Shown here in pieces: positions 1 through 14,539 of a DNA stretch of 64,000 nucleotides. Position 1 is the stretch's first letter, and the number at the start of each line of letters is the position of its first letter. The notes under the pieces were generated by a model that ran no database searches, had not been told where the DNA came from, and worked only from the letters and a program-made list of their open reading frames with translations. Position numbers and translations under genes: made by a program. Source of the stretch: Ziziphus jujuba (taxonomy: Eukaryota; Streptophyta; Magnoliopsida; Rosales; Rhamnaceae); assembly GCF_031755915.1 (NCBI RefSeq), contig NC_083387.1:10561001-10625000 (forward strand). Direction: 5' to 3'.

Positions 1-287
1 ATGAGTTTCCATTTGGATGTCTAGGATTTCGTTTTATTTTCTTTAGAAGGTCGATGATAGGGTATGCATCAAAGCTTGGGTTAGAGATGCATGATTTTGA
101 TGTGCATTCATCCACATGGTAGGCATGAAAGAAAACCAAGTTGGTCCTGTTTGATCTTCTTCTTGGCTGTTGACAAGTTAGGTTTATTCTGCATCAGATT
201 CAAATGCATGTGTCTAATTGATGCTTTGAGCTTATGTTGACTCCTTTTTTTAAATTTTTTTTTGATATTATTGTTATAACAATTCAG

Positions 288-1772
288 GTTCAAGTGACAC
301 AACCATAAAACTATGGAGAGGAAAGACATGTACACAAACTTTTGTTGGGCATACAGGTTCATTTTTGCTTTATATTTATTCAAACATTTGCTAAGTACGT
401 AATTTTTAAGTAACTTTTAGATTTTGTCCCTTGTTGCTTATTTAAGAATAAGGATGATAAGAGTGTGTAACTAGTGTAAAAGTGGAATTGTTACATCCTG
501 ATTATATTACAAGGCAGCAAAAAGTTGATCTAGAAAATTTGTGTTAGATTATGATGCAAATATTGACAATAGGACTTGAAAATGATTTATTTGCTCCATT
601 GACGTGAATAGTTATGTTCTTTTGGAGATGCACAGTATGGGTTAGTTTTTGAGTAAATTTCATGACAATTAAGTTTTTGGCTTCTCTTTGGACATTTCTA
701 ATGAAATCAAGGATTTCCTCTTTTTTTTTTTTTTTTTTTTTTTTTGGGGCTGCTTAACTTATGTTTTAAAGATGTTTTGTATAATGGTGCATTATAGTTT
801 TTGTTTCATTTTCTCTTGTTTTATGTTCTTTTTATCTTTTGATGATTTTTCATCCTTTCTTTGATTATTAGGTTTTGTTTCTTATATAAAAAAAGACTTT
901 TGGGTCTGCCAAATGGTTCTAAGTCAAACCATGGAGGATAGCTCTTTAAATTAGTTGTTTGAAATCCTCATTGGCAAAAGGTTTATACTGCTTGATTGGG
1001 GTCATACTATCTGTTGCCGCTGAATGCATTTATTTATTATATGTATAGCAAGCGTGTATGTACTTTAAGGATTTTGCAGATACGGTTCGAGGATTGGCTG
1101 TGATGTCTGGTTTGGGAGTTGTCTCCTCATCGCATGATGGGTAAGATTGTTTTTTATTTTCTTGTATAATAATTTTAGCGATTGTTTTTTATTTACTTGT
1201 GTATATAATTTTTAGCTTTGGTTTATGGAGTTAGTTTGTTCTACATTGTTATGAAGTGCATGTCCTATTAGCAATATGGTTAATACCGGGAAAAGAAAAA
1301 ATAAAACATGAAAATAGTAAATTAAAAAAACAAAAAAGAAAACCAAAACATGTAAAAGAATATCAATACACCGTATGTTGCTTGATTAAGAAAAAAACAT
1401 TTAACCTATATTAATATATTATAATGAGTTGTAATTAAATTCCTTTTACCGAATGAAAGCATCTTTTTGGTACTCATTGAAGATGCTGGGAAATGTATGT
1501 TTGATATTAGCCTTTCCATGTTAAGCTATTAGCAAAAATACAACACTTTTTACCTTGGGTTGGAACTTTAGTTTCTCCCCTCGATAATAGTTTATTTTTC
1601 TTTCTTATTCACTGTATTATTTTAGTGAGTTGAGATGCTTCTTTATTAAGTGCCTATGGTTCCAGAATAAAGGAGCTTCATTTTCAACTTTAGAGATCTG
1701 ATTGCCTGTTATGCTTTTATATCCATGCACGCATCTTTGTTTTTCTAGCTGGATATGTTCTCCATGCTCCCT

Positions 1773-1809
<37 letters not shown>

Positions 1810-4620
1810 ATTTAATTATTTTTTGTTACATTGTTTTCAACTTTTTCACATTGAATACAGGTGGCCCTAATTTTAGTCTTGTTTCTTTTGGTGCAGTTCT
1901 GTCAGGTTATGGGCTTTAAGTGGTGAAGTATTGATGGAGATGGTTGGTCACACTTCTATAGTCTATTCGGTGGATTCACACAAGTCTGGGCTTATAGTCA
2001 GTGGTAGTGAAGATTGTTTTGCTAAGATATGGAAAGGTGAAAGCTTCTCACTTCATCAGGGGATACTTCTGCTACTTTCGATTATTTTTAAGTGAAATTA
2101 AATTTTGTACTATAGTTACAACTTAGCTGGGTGGTATAAGCCTTATATTGGTTTTTGAATCTATAGTTAATAACAGACTGAATATTTTTGGTCCCATTGT
2201 CAAATCTGCTTTGTAGAGATTCAGAAGAAACCTCTTTGGTCTTTTATTTTTGGTCCTGGCTTACTGTTTTACATAAGGAAGAGAATTCCACCTTTTATTT
2301 CCACTTTTAGGAAACTGCATTACTTGGTGTTTTCCTTTCACCCATAAATCATTTGGACAAGTTTGAATTTTGAGGTTGTTTATTTTCAAAAGAGTTGCAT
2401 GTGAAAATTTAAGGGAGCATGGGTACAAAACAAATGCTTTTTCTTTCTTCTGAGGTGGGATGGTTTGAAAGACAAATAGCTTATTTCTGGGAATTTTATG
2501 CAGTGGTTCGTTTTCTTTATTTTTGCCTGTAAAATTATTACATGTGAGGTGCCTGAAACATAGGCATGGGTCTTGGTATAGAATGGCTGAACTTTTGTTC
2601 TTGCAACTTAATTTGTCATATTTGTGTAAATGTTAGTTTACATGGGATATAGTGTCATGTTTCAGATGGGGCTTGTGTTCAAAGCATAGAACATCCTGGT
2701 TGCGTTTGGGATGTTAAATTCTTGGAAAATGGTGATATTATAACAGCATGTTCAGATGGAGTTGTACGTATTTGGACATTGCATCAGGATAAGATCGCTG
2801 CACCACTAGATCTTGAGGCGTATGCATCCCAACTTTCTCAACACAAGCGCAGCAGGTATGAAATTGACCATCTGTTAGTTACCTGTATATGATCAAACAG
2901 TTACTATCAATATTATTGAATTATGAATGTAATGTGAATTGTGTGTATACCATGTACCATTTAGTCTCTTCATAGAGTCCAAATCGCCCTCAGCATACTC
3001 ATCAGTAGTTCTAGTTGAACCTCTGGAGAAGTAAAATATAAAAGCTAATTAGTTAAAAAAATATTTATATATATGAAATAAGAAGTAATGAATATGCTGG
3101 AAAAGTAAACAATAAAATTAATTGATGACATTATTTTATATGAGAAAAAAAAAATTGAAATATGATTTGGAAAAAAGAGGAGAATAAGAGAAAATAGAAA
3201 AACAGATGGTTGGAGGTGGCTAATCATTGTCTAGCTTTCTTAAGCCTCTAAAGGGAAAGGCATCGGCTCCTAACCAAACCCCAAAAAAAAATAAAAAATA
3301 AATAAATAAAAAATAAAAATAATTGAGGTATAGCCTTGAGGCTTTTACCTTGCACCTCACATAAAATGCATTTTAGTAAGTTTTTACTATATACTCTACT
3401 TGTCTGCTTAGACAATAAAATCCCTGCATCTCACTTTCTCTTCATTCAAAATCTACATGTCTTTAGCCATTACATCAACATAAGATTAGTTTTCCTCTTT
3501 AGTTTGCCTTTATTTTTCCTGAATTTTTAGTTGTCTCTTGTTTGTTTAGGAAAAGGGTTGGAGGATTGAAATTGGAAGATTTACCAGGGCTGGAGGCTTT
3601 GCAGATTCCAGGTATATTTTAGTGGTTATGTTCTGCAATAATATTCTGTTAAAATGTCATCTTGTTTTGATTGTGTAGAATGTTATGGTCCCGAACCTCT
3701 GATGCTAGTTTTTGTCGTTTGAATGAAGCAACAAAACAACCATTTTAATTTGGGAAGACAAGTTAATTTGAGTTCAAATAATGCTGTCTCGTAATAAAAA
3801 ATACATTTTATATATTGTATGTTTTTCTGTGCCAACATTTTTCCAAGTCCCGATCAGATAGAAAAAGTTTTTTCCTGTCTTCTAATCAGTTATAAATATT
3901 GTTTGCCGGGATAGACACTGACATCCCCCTCCTCCAACCCTCAATGGCCCACTTCTCCCTAGTACACAAAGTTAATACTTCCAGTATTCATTGTGTGGTG
4001 ATTGCTTTAAAACTATTCAATGCTGCTGTATGTTTGATATATTTGAGTATATTGTTTCAGGAACAAGTGATGGACAGACGAAAGTTGTCAGAGAGGGGGA
4101 CAATGGTGTGGCATATGCATGGAGTCTTAGAGAACAGAAGTGGGATAAAGTAATATATGTTTTTGTGCTCACATCTATATCAGCTATTATGGTCACTTTG
4201 TATGCATTCTTTATCATCTCTTTAATGACCTTTTAATTGTTTTGATATAAGAATTAACATTTAAGAGGTAAGGCTTATAAGGCATTAAGGTTGATTCAGT
4301 TGACTGTGATTACTGGGTTCTGTCAATAGAAAGTTCTCATGTTCAATAATTTTATTTGTCATTTAGATTGGTGAAGTTGTTGATGGACCTGATGATAGTA
4401 TGAAGCGTCCTGTTCTTGATGGAGTTGAATATGATCACGGTACATCTTCTCCCTGTGCCAAACTATCTTCTGGTTTATTTTTGTTATTATTATTTTTCTA
4501 ATTTCAGATTATTTTTACATTTTTTTTTTAGTGTTTGATGTTGATATTGGAGATGGTGAGCCAATTCGTAAGTTGCCCTACAATCGATCAGGTATCTTTT
4601 TGTGGAATCTTGATCGCTTT

Positions 4621-4670
<50 letters not shown>

Positions 4671-7600
4671 CTTCTTCTTCTTCTTCTCACCTTGTATCTT
4701 TTGGATTTATTTATTTCTGAACATGCTTTTCTTCTATCATATATGCCCTGGCTCATCCTAATTGCAAAGTTGAATAACTTGCAGCTTAGAAAGATAGACT
4801 AAAATTATAAATATGCTATAACGGTGTTGGATCAGCATGGTATTTTGTTAGAGATCTAGCTATCAGAAAAAAGAAATTTCTTCTTAATGTCTTTTGAATT
4901 TATTGCAATGTATCTGTATTATCCAGACTCCATTATTTCTTATTAGATTGTGAATATTTTAGCTTTTTGCTATAGTTTCTGTAACTTAATCAATGAAAAC
5001 ATGGATCATATATTGTAATGTAATGGTAATAATTGGTTATATACTTTAATGTAACGGTAGTAATTGGTAGCAAAAATGTTTTTATTCAGATAATCCGTAT
5101 GATGTTGCTGACAAGTGGCTTCTCAAGGAGAATCTACCTCTTTCCTACAGGCAACAAATTGTGGAATTCATCCTCCAAAATACCGGACAAAGGGACTTCG
5201 TATTTGATTCATCTTTTCGTGATCCCTTCACTGGCTGTGAGTATTATGCTGTTGTGGCCCTTTGACATAAATATTGGAATTAAGTGGTTTGTTATGCTTA
5301 TAGGTTTACTTTTCATTTGATAATATTCTTGTGTGTTTTGTTATTTCAGCGAATGCTTATATACCTGGACAATCTTCCAACAACTTTGGTTCGTATCTTC
5401 ATTTTGTGCTCCAAATCTATATCAATTCTTCTTGCAAATGCAGATTAAATACTACTGAAGAATCTTGAACACTTGATTCATCTTCTCTTTCTTTTAATGT
5501 TTTGATTTCTGCAACAGCCACTACAGCAAAACCTACTTTCAAGCATATTCCTAAGGTTTGCTTTTATAGCCCTTTTTAATAATTTGTGATGCATTCATTT
5601 GTTTTTTATTGTGTATGTTGCTGTGTACTTGTGATTACATTTTAGAATCAGTGGTTCTCCTAAGTAAAAATATATTTGTCAAGTAATAAGTTTACTCCTT
5701 TTAAACTTCAACGTAGGAATAGGAAGTCAAAACTAATCTCTTGATTATTTGTCAACTGTTTTTCCTATCAAATATCTGGAGTTCTATAATGGTCTTCGAT
5801 TTATTGATACTTGTTTGTACTTGGAAATTTGCACGTATTGTCTATCAGCTTAAATGCTCGGATTCTATCATTTTAGATTACTGAGGATGCAACTTTAGCC
5901 TTGGTTATTTAGGAAAAAGATGGGCAGAGTTACAGTGTAAGACTAATATGAATCTTCATTTTTTCTCATGACTTCTGATGGTATACTTGAATTTTAGTCT
6001 TATGCTATTTGTTCTGGTGCTAATTGTAGGATTAGGTTAGAGGACAATGCTATTAATCAATTATTCAGTTGGTCAAACTTAGTCAGTTCATGGAAGGTGG
6101 ATGTCTGAATAATTAGTGTCTTGTGTGTCTGGCGGTGTTATTGATTGGAGAATTTCTCTAACTTTATAGTTAATGGTTTGGACCAAAATGCAAAATTTCT
6201 GTAATCTGCAGTTTTATCTTAATATTCTTGTCTGATCACATCACTTATCCTATAGGACTTACCGAGTAGTAATGGATTAAGCTTATTAGCTTAAAGGTCC
6301 TGTGTGTATTGAAGGTTTGATGTTGAAAAGATGTGCAAATGTTTGTACTTTGGCACGGTCAGAGCACTCCTTGCCAACATAGAGCTTAATAATTTGTTGA
6401 CTGACATGATGTACTTGTAGAGGCATCTGTTTTTTGCATTGTCATTTTTCTATCCTGGTTGGTTCCTTATGTTGGACTCCATGGAAAAGCGCTGGTTTAG
6501 TTCTTAACTATCTTGGGACTTATTCTATTACCTGCATCATTCTGACTGTATTTCATCAATCATTTTATTCCCAGAAAGGAATGCTTGTTTTTGATTCGGC
6601 TCAATTTGATGGCATTCTGAAGAAGATAACAGAGTTTAACAATGCTCTGCTCTCTGATCAGGTAGTTGTTTATATAATTAAGTGTTTCAGATTAAATATT
6701 CATTTATTTATCTGTTATTTTTTAAGGCAGCATATAATTTGTTCTTTATGGGTTGAATGTTATATAGATTTTTTGGCACCTCCATATATGTTGCATCTCT
6801 TTTAGTTCATCACTGTTCTGTTTCATTCATGAAATTGCTTCTTTGCCTTAATTTTCATGTTTCAGTTAACCAATTTCAAAGGTTATGGTTTAGTATAAAT
6901 CATTCAAAATTTATTAATAATGAATTGACTAGTTGAGATTTTGGAAAAGAACTTGTGCTTTCCTTTTAGAAGGAAATGAAGTAGATTTTGAATCTATCTG
7001 TAATGGTGTAACTCGTAAAAGTTGGGCAACTGAAAGCCTTGGGTGCAGCATGAGTTCTCCCAACCTAACTCCGACCAAGGTTTAGTACACCACATATTTA
7101 TTCTAAGATCAGACAGTATTCTGACTTACAGGCTTGGTTTAATCTAAAGTGTGATGGGTTTAGGATGGGATAGAAGTGTTTGCAATAGCAGGAAATGAAA
7201 TTTTCTGAACTTATATTTTATGTTTAATTTTAACTTCAATTAGGGTGGGGTTGGGAACACATAAATTTACTGTATAGCACTTGGGAGTAAACAAAATATT
7301 TGATTTTTAAGTTGGAACAACATACCAACCACCAAGGTTTCAGTATTAATGTTATCAAATGTACAGGTTGGGGTTGGGTTGGAGGGGCCTCTGGTCTAGG
7401 TCAGCCATATTTTTGATAGGCTGACAATTTTGTCAATCCAGTACAGCCTAGCTTGTTGAATTTTGACCCTAGATTACCTTTCTGTCATGGTAGAGATTGA
7501 TCTAATGTATAGAAATTGCATGCATACCTGCCCAAGACTAAGAAATTGGCTTTTGTGACCTCTTGTAAATTATTAATGTGGTCTACCCTAATGTTTTTAT

Positions 7601-10600
7601 CATTTTTACTAACTTCATGCTCTTTTACTGTTTCATGTTTCTTTTATGTGTGATGTGGAAATTTTTTTTTTTTTATCATTAAAATTGATTTATGTTTTGA
7701 GCTAATATCAATAAAAAGTACTTACCATAAACGTGTGGATATGTGTGTATTTTGATTTGCAGTGCCCAAACCACTGGTCTGCTGCCTCATCCTTTAATTT
7801 TTGTAGAACTTTTTAGCTTTCTACTTCAAAATATGTCTGTTAACATATATAGTTTCCTGAAAATGAAAATTTATCCATTACAATCTTTTGAAGGAAAAGA
7901 AGCACTTGGCTCTTACGGAGCTTGAAGTTTCCAGGTTGGCTGCTGTAGTGAATGTTTTGAAGGACACATCACATTATCATTCTAGTAAACTTGCAGACAT
8001 TGATATTGCTATTTTGCTGAGACTGCTGAAGTCATGGCCGCATGCAATGCTCTTTCCAGGTTGGAAATTCAAACTTTTGAAGAATTTTAGTTTGTGGTTC
8101 CTTTTCTTGAGTTTTCTTTTGTAAAGAAAAACAAAAATTTCCTACTCTGGGAATGCATTTTTTAATCATTATTTTATCATCTCTCATTTGGATTATTTGG
8201 TTTTGAGAACTGTTTTGAGAGTTCAAAGAGCTAATAGTTTACTGAGTAATGATTAAATAAAGGATGGCTTGGCAAACAAATGGATCATTCAGTTCTTGTC
8301 GTCTTGATGTTGAAATCATAATATTCCAAGAAGATAGTTTTGTCAACTTTGTTGTGTATCAGCTTTATTCTTCTGTCAGCTGTAATTTTATAATTTTACT
8401 TTATTTGTATTCAGGATTTCTAATCTTCTTTATTCTATATGTAAAACACTATTTGTTACATTATGAAGTACAGTTTTTCTATCAGGATGCTGGTGTTATG
8501 ACATTTTGTGTTAAATTTGTAGAAAGATGCTAGAGAGTGAAGAGTTGAAATAAGAAGGAATTGAGAAAGAAACAAAAAATAAGGATATAAGAACTTGTGG
8601 TTGAGGAGATTTGATATTTGTGAATCTACATGAAGCAAATGGTGTGTAGTATTACTGCCATGTAAATGTGCATGTTTTTGCTCAGAAATACAGTTGTATA
8701 TTTTCAAGCTATCCTCAGTTTTATCCTTGGTTCCTGAATTTAAAGTTCTTCAATACATCAATCCTTCATGAGATAGCCTCTTCTGTTTCTGATTTGTGTA
8801 CATATCAGGGTATTAAAGCTTCCACCTGAGTAAAGGAACCCTGAACTATTGTGGTAGAAATGCAATTGAACATTTATAAATGAATGTGTTGTTTTTGCAC
8901 TGTAACTCTTTTATTTAATTATTTATTTTAATTCTAAGATGGAAGTGTATGCTCATTAGGTAAATGCTAAATGCTGTAATTATCACTTGGAAATTTATTT
9001 ATTGTTCCTCCATGGTTGATATTGTCAATTGCTTAGTTAATTTTTATACCCTTTAAGGAAAGCAGTTTACTTGTTTGGTTAATGTTCTGTCTTCTATATG
9101 CAGTTATTGATACTGTCAGGATTCTGGTGCTACACCCTGATGGGGCGACTGTACTTTTCCAGCATGTTGAAGCTAATAATGGTACAAGAGTTAGAGATTG
9201 CAATGCTATGTTTTCATTTGAACATTGGTAGTGACTATATTTGAACATTTTTTGTTATGCATTTTAAGTAACTATACTTATTAATGAAACCTTAAACGGG
9301 TGCGTAGATGAGTCAGATGACCTACGAACACACTTATCTTCTTCTTAGCATGTCCACTTGGTATAGGCTAATATTTTAACCTGAACATGGAATTTTTTAT
9401 TTTTTTATTTTATTATTATTATTATTTTTTACTCTGGTGGAACTTCATTATTATTGTTATTATAAATATAAGTTATTTGCTGGTGATTTACTGCTCTCTT
9501 ACCAGATATACTCATGGAAATTATCAAAAAGGTCATTGAGAACCCTTCAGTTCCTGCAAATCTCCTAACAAGCATCCGTCTTGTAACCAATCTCTTTAAG
9601 AATTCTTGTTACTACAACTGGTTGCAAAGACATCGCACTGAGGTCAGCATTTCCTTGATATTATTTAATTTCACATTTTTTGTACTTGGACATATATTAT
9701 AAAATGGCTCATGAAAAGCAGCTTCAAATGGCTTGAAAACCTTATAAGGTTATTCAATTGTATCTTTGGGGCTTTAAAGTGTTTGGAGTGGGGCTACAGG
9801 TCTTACCAATTATCATCTTTCTATTTATAATTTTATTGTTATTTTTTTGGACAAATATTTATAAGTTTATTATGGGTCACTGTTCTGTGCAAAGTGTATA
9901 TGTATTCATTAGTGGGAATATAGTGGCATTGTTATATTTGGAGCAGTTGTTTTGCCATAGCTGCTTCTAGAAGAAGCTACGGATTTACTGGGCCCTGTAC
10001 CCAAGTTTTCATGTATGGTAATTTTTATAAAATAATTATGCTTGTTGACTTTTTCTTCCACATTCCACCAATTCAACCACTTTTTAATGTAGATAAAGCT
10101 CATAACACAAATATTTACCGAGGCATGATCTAGGCCTTCTAATGTTTGGACTTGTTTAAAAAAATTTCACTTTTTGATAATTGGTCTTTACACTTTGAAA
10201 GGTTATAATTGGTTAGCAGGAACTGACGAATGGCTCAGTCATAGATAAGGCCTTCTAATATTTGCAGTTGTTTTAAAAAAATTCATGTTTTTGATAATCG
10301 ATATTCAAGATTTGATAGGTTATGAATGGATAGAGGGAACTGATGACTGGCATAGTCATAGAGAAGGGTGAAAGTTCTGAAAGAGTTTATGAGGGAAGTT
10401 GAAATTAGTAACTGGGAGTTTTACTATGTGATAGAGTACCAAGGTTCTTAAAGATGGGGAAATGTCACATTTTGGAAATTATATAAAAGTACACATATAA
10501 AGAAACAGTTCAAAGACATCTTGAACATATGATATTTGCTGCAATATGGTAACTTCATTTCTTTATGGTTGCAGGTTCTTGATGCCTTTTCCAGTTGTAA

Positions 10601-12042
10601 TGCATCTCCAAATAAGAATCTACAGTTATCTTATTCAACCTTGATACTGAAGCAAGTACACACAAGTTTTCTGCAGGCAGTACCGTGAGGGTGTTGAAAA
10701 GGTCATTTCGGTTGGTTTATATATTTATAAAGAAAAAAAAAAACTTGTCATTTTACTGTTTGTTAAGGGGAAACTGCTGCATTTCTGTGAGGTAGAACTG
10801 TTCTAAAATGAAGGTTTTGTCAATTGATGTATTAATGATTACTTCTGTCATTTTGGGGTCTGCTGAGGGGAAACTGCTGCACTTTTGTGAGCTAGGACTG
10901 TTTTGCTAGTCATAGTGCCATTTAATTGGAAGGTTAATTGACCGTTGGTTTTTCTTTTTTGGGCCTCTCAGTTATGCTGTTCTGTTGATCGAAAAGAAGG
11001 ATCAAGAAGGCCAATCTCAAGTCCTTTCTGCAGCTCTTGAAGTATGACTCATCAGCCTTCTAATTTCCTATTTGTATATGGCTTAATTTTGCTTCCAGCT
11101 TTTCTTCATTTTGGAAATGAATTTGCTTGACAGGCTTCTCTCTCTCTGAGATGGTTGCATCTTCTTTTATGTTCTGTACCTATTTTTAACATTAAGAACT
11201 TTAAGCTTATGCATATGCATCGTTTTACCATTTAATGTTTGCTGCAGGTTGCAGAAGAGGGAAATATAGAAGTTGATTCAAAATTCCGAGCTTTAGTTGC
11301 AATTGGGTCTCTGGTAATTTCTTTGTAATTTTTGTGTATTTGGGTTTTGTACTTCAGTGTAATAAATTTTAATAATATATGCAAAAGCTTAAATACATAG
11401 TATTGCATTCAATACAATGTAAATTAGAGTTTGAGATAGCATATAGATATATTTTCTTGTTCTCTCTTCAAGTTAGAACTTCAAATATTTTTGTCTGCTA
11501 CATGAAAAATTAAGCTGCGCTCATTATCTGAATTTAAGTGATGATGTTCTCGCCTAATGCATAGTCTTTGTTGCAAATTCTGTGACAAGCTTGTGCTCAC
11601 TCTTATACAGGAAACATGGTATCAAATCTTTACATGATATCAGCTCAGGGGGTGTATATAATATATGTATATACCTGATATCCATGCCCATGGCCCTTTA
11701 ATTTATGTCAACACACACACACACACACACACATATTTTTCCTGATATGAAAGCATATACATGTTGCCTGAGAAAATGTCCACTCCTAAGTTTTGGTTCC
11801 AGAATTATTCTAATTGCCTTTTAGCTTGAGCTTGACTAAAGTTTTGAATTGGAAATTATTAACTGGCTCTTGCCATTTCAATAATATTCGTGCTTTTTTC
11901 CTAGCAGATGCTTGATGGTCTTGTCAAAAGAATAGCTTTAGATTTTGATGTTGAAAACATTGCTAAAGCAGCAAAGGCTTCCAAAGAAGCCAAGATTGCT
12001 GAAGTTGGAGCTGACATTGAACTCCTTGCAAAGCAGAGTTGA
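288..12042 (+). CDS. DOA1/UFD3 (PLAA) homologue, WD40-PFU-PUL protein, 5'-partial
   Basis: Ubiquitin-binding cofactor family of Cdc48/p97 (yeast Doa1/Ufd3, animal PLAA). I read 19 in-window exons: 288-356, 1080-1140, 1897-2036, 2666-2855, 3550-3611, 4061-4149, 4367-4439, 4532-4591, 5090-5236, 5350-5388, 5518-5555, 6575-6661, 7894-8059, 9104-9181, 9506-9642, 10575-10651, 10972-11041, 11248-11313, 11908-12042. All joins keep frame. The first four encode WD40 blades (SSDTTIKLWRG, SSSHDGSVRLWALSG, SGSEDCFAKIWK, TACSDGVVRIWT). Exons around 4061-5236 encode the PFU domain (DNPYDVADKWLLKENLPLSY). Exons from 6575 to the stop encode the helical PUL domain. The N-terminal blades lie left of the window. 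The donor after 10651 is GC, not GT. A 3'-UTR intron (about 12058-12586) is possible. The family call is secure. Confidence 0.93.
1773..1809. repeat. (CT)n microsatellite in a DOA1 intron
   Basis: Nearly pure CT dinucleotides just upstream of the exon at 1897. It adds to the intronic pyrimidine content and has no coding role. Confidence 0.9.
4620..4687. repeat. (CT)n then (CTT)n microsatellite in a DOA1 intron
   Basis: A CT run from about 4624 to 4668 is followed by CTT repeats, in the intron between the exons ending at 4591 and starting at 5090. Open frames across it on either strand (Ser-Leu or Arg-Glu repeats) are artefacts of the repeat. Confidence 0.9.
10132..10367. repeat. Degenerate 116-bp tandem duplication in a DOA1 intron
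   Basis: Two diverged copies begin with AGGCCTTCTAAT at 10132 and 10248. They share an oligo-A stretch before a TTTTTGATAAT block, a GGTTAT block, GGAACTGA and AGTCATAGA near their ends. The repeat lies in the intron before the exon at 10575 and carries no open frame. Confidence 0.8.
10745..10904. repeat. Degenerate ~99-bp tandem duplication in the GC-AG intron of DOA1
   Basis: Two copies start near 10745 and 10844. Each contains GTCATTTT, then GGGGAAACTGCTGCA and a TGTGAG..TAG.ACTGTT block. They lie between the GC donor at 10652 and the exon at 10972. Confidence 0.8.
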
Positions 12043-12206
12043 ATCTTTTAGTCTCTGGTAACTAATTATCCCTCTTTATAGTTAGAGTATTCTTGATGTC
12101 CGGTATACTATTATAGTAGTTGGTATCTTTGTGTATGTGATTGTCTGTATGTCCAAGCTCCACCACTGCACATGGTTGGTGCTTGGACATGCTATTCTAG
12201 CTTCTA

Positions 12207-12208
<2 letters not shown>

Positions 12209-12243
<35 letters not shown>
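12209..12243. repeat. Poly(T) tract of about 35 nt
   Basis: A homopolymer run just 3' of the DOA1 stop codon, inside the possible 3'-UTR intron. The Lys-rich or Phe-rich frames across it are not genes. Confidence 0.9.
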
Positions 12244-12244
<1 letters not shown>

Positions 12245-12659
12245 TCTTTAATAGGTTTGGAAGTGTATAGTTTTATCAACTTAAACCTTTTTCTTTTGTT
12301 ATACCAGTCAAAATGTATGTTTATTATAGATTAATTACTGGTAATAATACTACTAAATAAAACAACATGCTATGCGGTACTACATTCAACTTGTACTGGA
12401 AAGACTCTAGAACAAAAAACTATTTAGATTGATCAGGGCTGTTAAAATCTTGTAGGAAAAAGCTGTCACATGGGGCTTTGTGGAAATGGGATTTTGAGGG
12501 CTAACCTAGTGGTTTTGGTTTCAAGTTCATTTTTGTTCTATTGAAACATGTTGATTAATAATTCTCTCTCTGCTTGATTGTGCAGAAGAATAAGAGGCAG
12601 GAGGAGACGTTTTAGGAGATTAACAGCCAAGATGGTGGCTAGTTATTCCACTGGAAAGG

Positions 12660-12947
12660 ATTTGAAGACTTCAAAAAGATCTGTTTGAGATTGTAACAAG
12701 GGAGCTCATTTTCGAGGATGACAAACTGAAACCATGTGTACCAAAATCATAGGAAAGACGGAAAAAAAAAAAAGAAAAAAAGAAAAAGAAAATGTTATAC
12801 CAACTTGAATGGAAAAAAAGAGAGGTAACAAGAATTATTTGCGGAAAGCATGAACATCTCACTTCTGATATACGTTGAAATAAGTTTCCATTTAAGAATG
12901 ATATGAAATGGTAGATTTGCGTACTGACTCGGCTCTCAACTACCAAA
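12660..12947. repeat. Dispersed module X, related to 17745-17935
   Basis: The right part (about 12847-12920) matches 17811-17890 closely: AAAGCATGAACAT, then a TTGAAATAA block, TTTCCATTTAA and GGTAGATTTGC. The left part shares GAAACCATGTGTA and an adjacent CAAAATCA stretch. Copy X has about 70 extra A/G-rich bases (12760-12830) that the other copy lacks. The two copies flank the satellite block. Origin unknown. Confidence 0.75.
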
Positions 12948-14539
12948 ATTTTTATTTCTTTCTAGTTTTCACTTTCTGAGCTATTATATGAATGTAATAC
13001 ACTTGGTAATATTCTATTGGTAGGCGTTGTGGTGCCTGACTGACATCATTTGTGTGAAAATTCTGAGTCTTTTTCTGGCAAGAAATTGGCTATGCCCCGG
13101 TGACATCAGTAGTAATATCAACATGTTACTCCCTCCCTCCATGTGCATGGAAAAGGGCTATCAAACTTCATAAATGCACATTTGCATATCTTCCGTAAAT
13201 CAAAAGGATTATTATTTAAGAGTGCACATCTCAGAAATCTTTTCAAGTAGTGCAAAACACATTAGAAATTACTTCAAAAATCCCAGCTGCAAACTCAAAT
13301 AACAATATTAATATTTTTCAAATTTTTTTCTCTACTATATGACTAAACCAAATTGAACACCTGTTTGCAAAGGAAAAAAATTAATAAATAAATAATGAGG
13401 AGAAACACGTAGAGCAAGCCTTTCACAGTCCATTTGGTACTACTAAACTCCATTATTTAAAAATTTTATCAAAATTAATTTAGTCATGTGTCTATAAATA
13501 ATTAATAAAATATAAGTATATAATTAATAATACTATATAATATTATTTATTGGTTTTTAAATTAATCAAAATGATTTAAGTCCTCCTTATTGGACTACTT
13601 TCACCATTAGACTAAAAATGCTGGATAATTAAGTATTCATATTATTTATAAAATATTATATTTTTATTTATAATATTTTAAATCATAAACATAGAAAGAA
13701 AAATCAAATAACCATATGAAAAAAACCAAGTGAAATCCATGTTTCCAAATAACTCTCACATGGCAACATTTGAGTGGTGAAAGCCCATGTGAAAGCACCC
13801 CGTTTTTATTGTGTCTTATTGTTATTTTTCTTGGAGGGTTTATAGTTAATTATAGTGATGATGATAGTAACAATAATAATCAAATTGTTATCATGCACAT
13901 AAATACTTTACATAAGTTAAATTGATTAATATTAGAATCCTAGAATGAAGGTCCGTTAGCATGAGAGCTTTGCCGATACGTGAGCACAAATATTTTCAAC
14001 CTGCAACGTTGAAAAGCTCAAATTTAAAGCTTTTACTTTGCAAAATAAAAATAACATAATTAAATAATAATAAACTTTTTGTAATCAGAATGGCGCTGCT
14101 TAATTTTGATACAACTTAACTTGGCTTGGCCGTGAAGGAAAATGGCAAACTACCAACTAATTAATTGGTTTTTTCATCAAAAAATATTACTATCAATTTT
14201 TTCTCTCCTATTTTATATTCCTATATTTTGTAATGACTTATGCATGAATGCTATAATCATGGTATTTTCGTTTCATTTTATATATAAAATATACATATAT
14301 ATATATATATATATCTATATATATATATGAAATGAAAAAAAATTACTACATTCAAGAATGCTTGTCCTTCGACACTTGTGAATCACATGAAAATGTTATT
14401 GCAGAAATTTAAAAAAGGAAAAATTAAAATAAAATATAACCTATTACACGGTGGACAAAAATTTACTTCCAAACCCATAAAATTGGGCCATAAGATCAAG
14501 GGCATATCAGGAGAAAAACTACACGGAATAACCATTAAG

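Noticed and set aside
4490..4761. Ser-Leu and Arg-Glu repeat frames on both strands
   Set aside because: They are translations of the CT/CTT microsatellite in a DOA1 intron.
7743..7925. Extra DOA1 exon from the AG at about 7762
   Set aside because: Joining 6661 to 7894 gives LLSDQEKKHLALTELEVS in frame; an added exon would introduce stops.
12082..12334. Lys-run and Phe-run frames
   Set aside because: They are produced by the poly(T) tract after the DOA1 gene.
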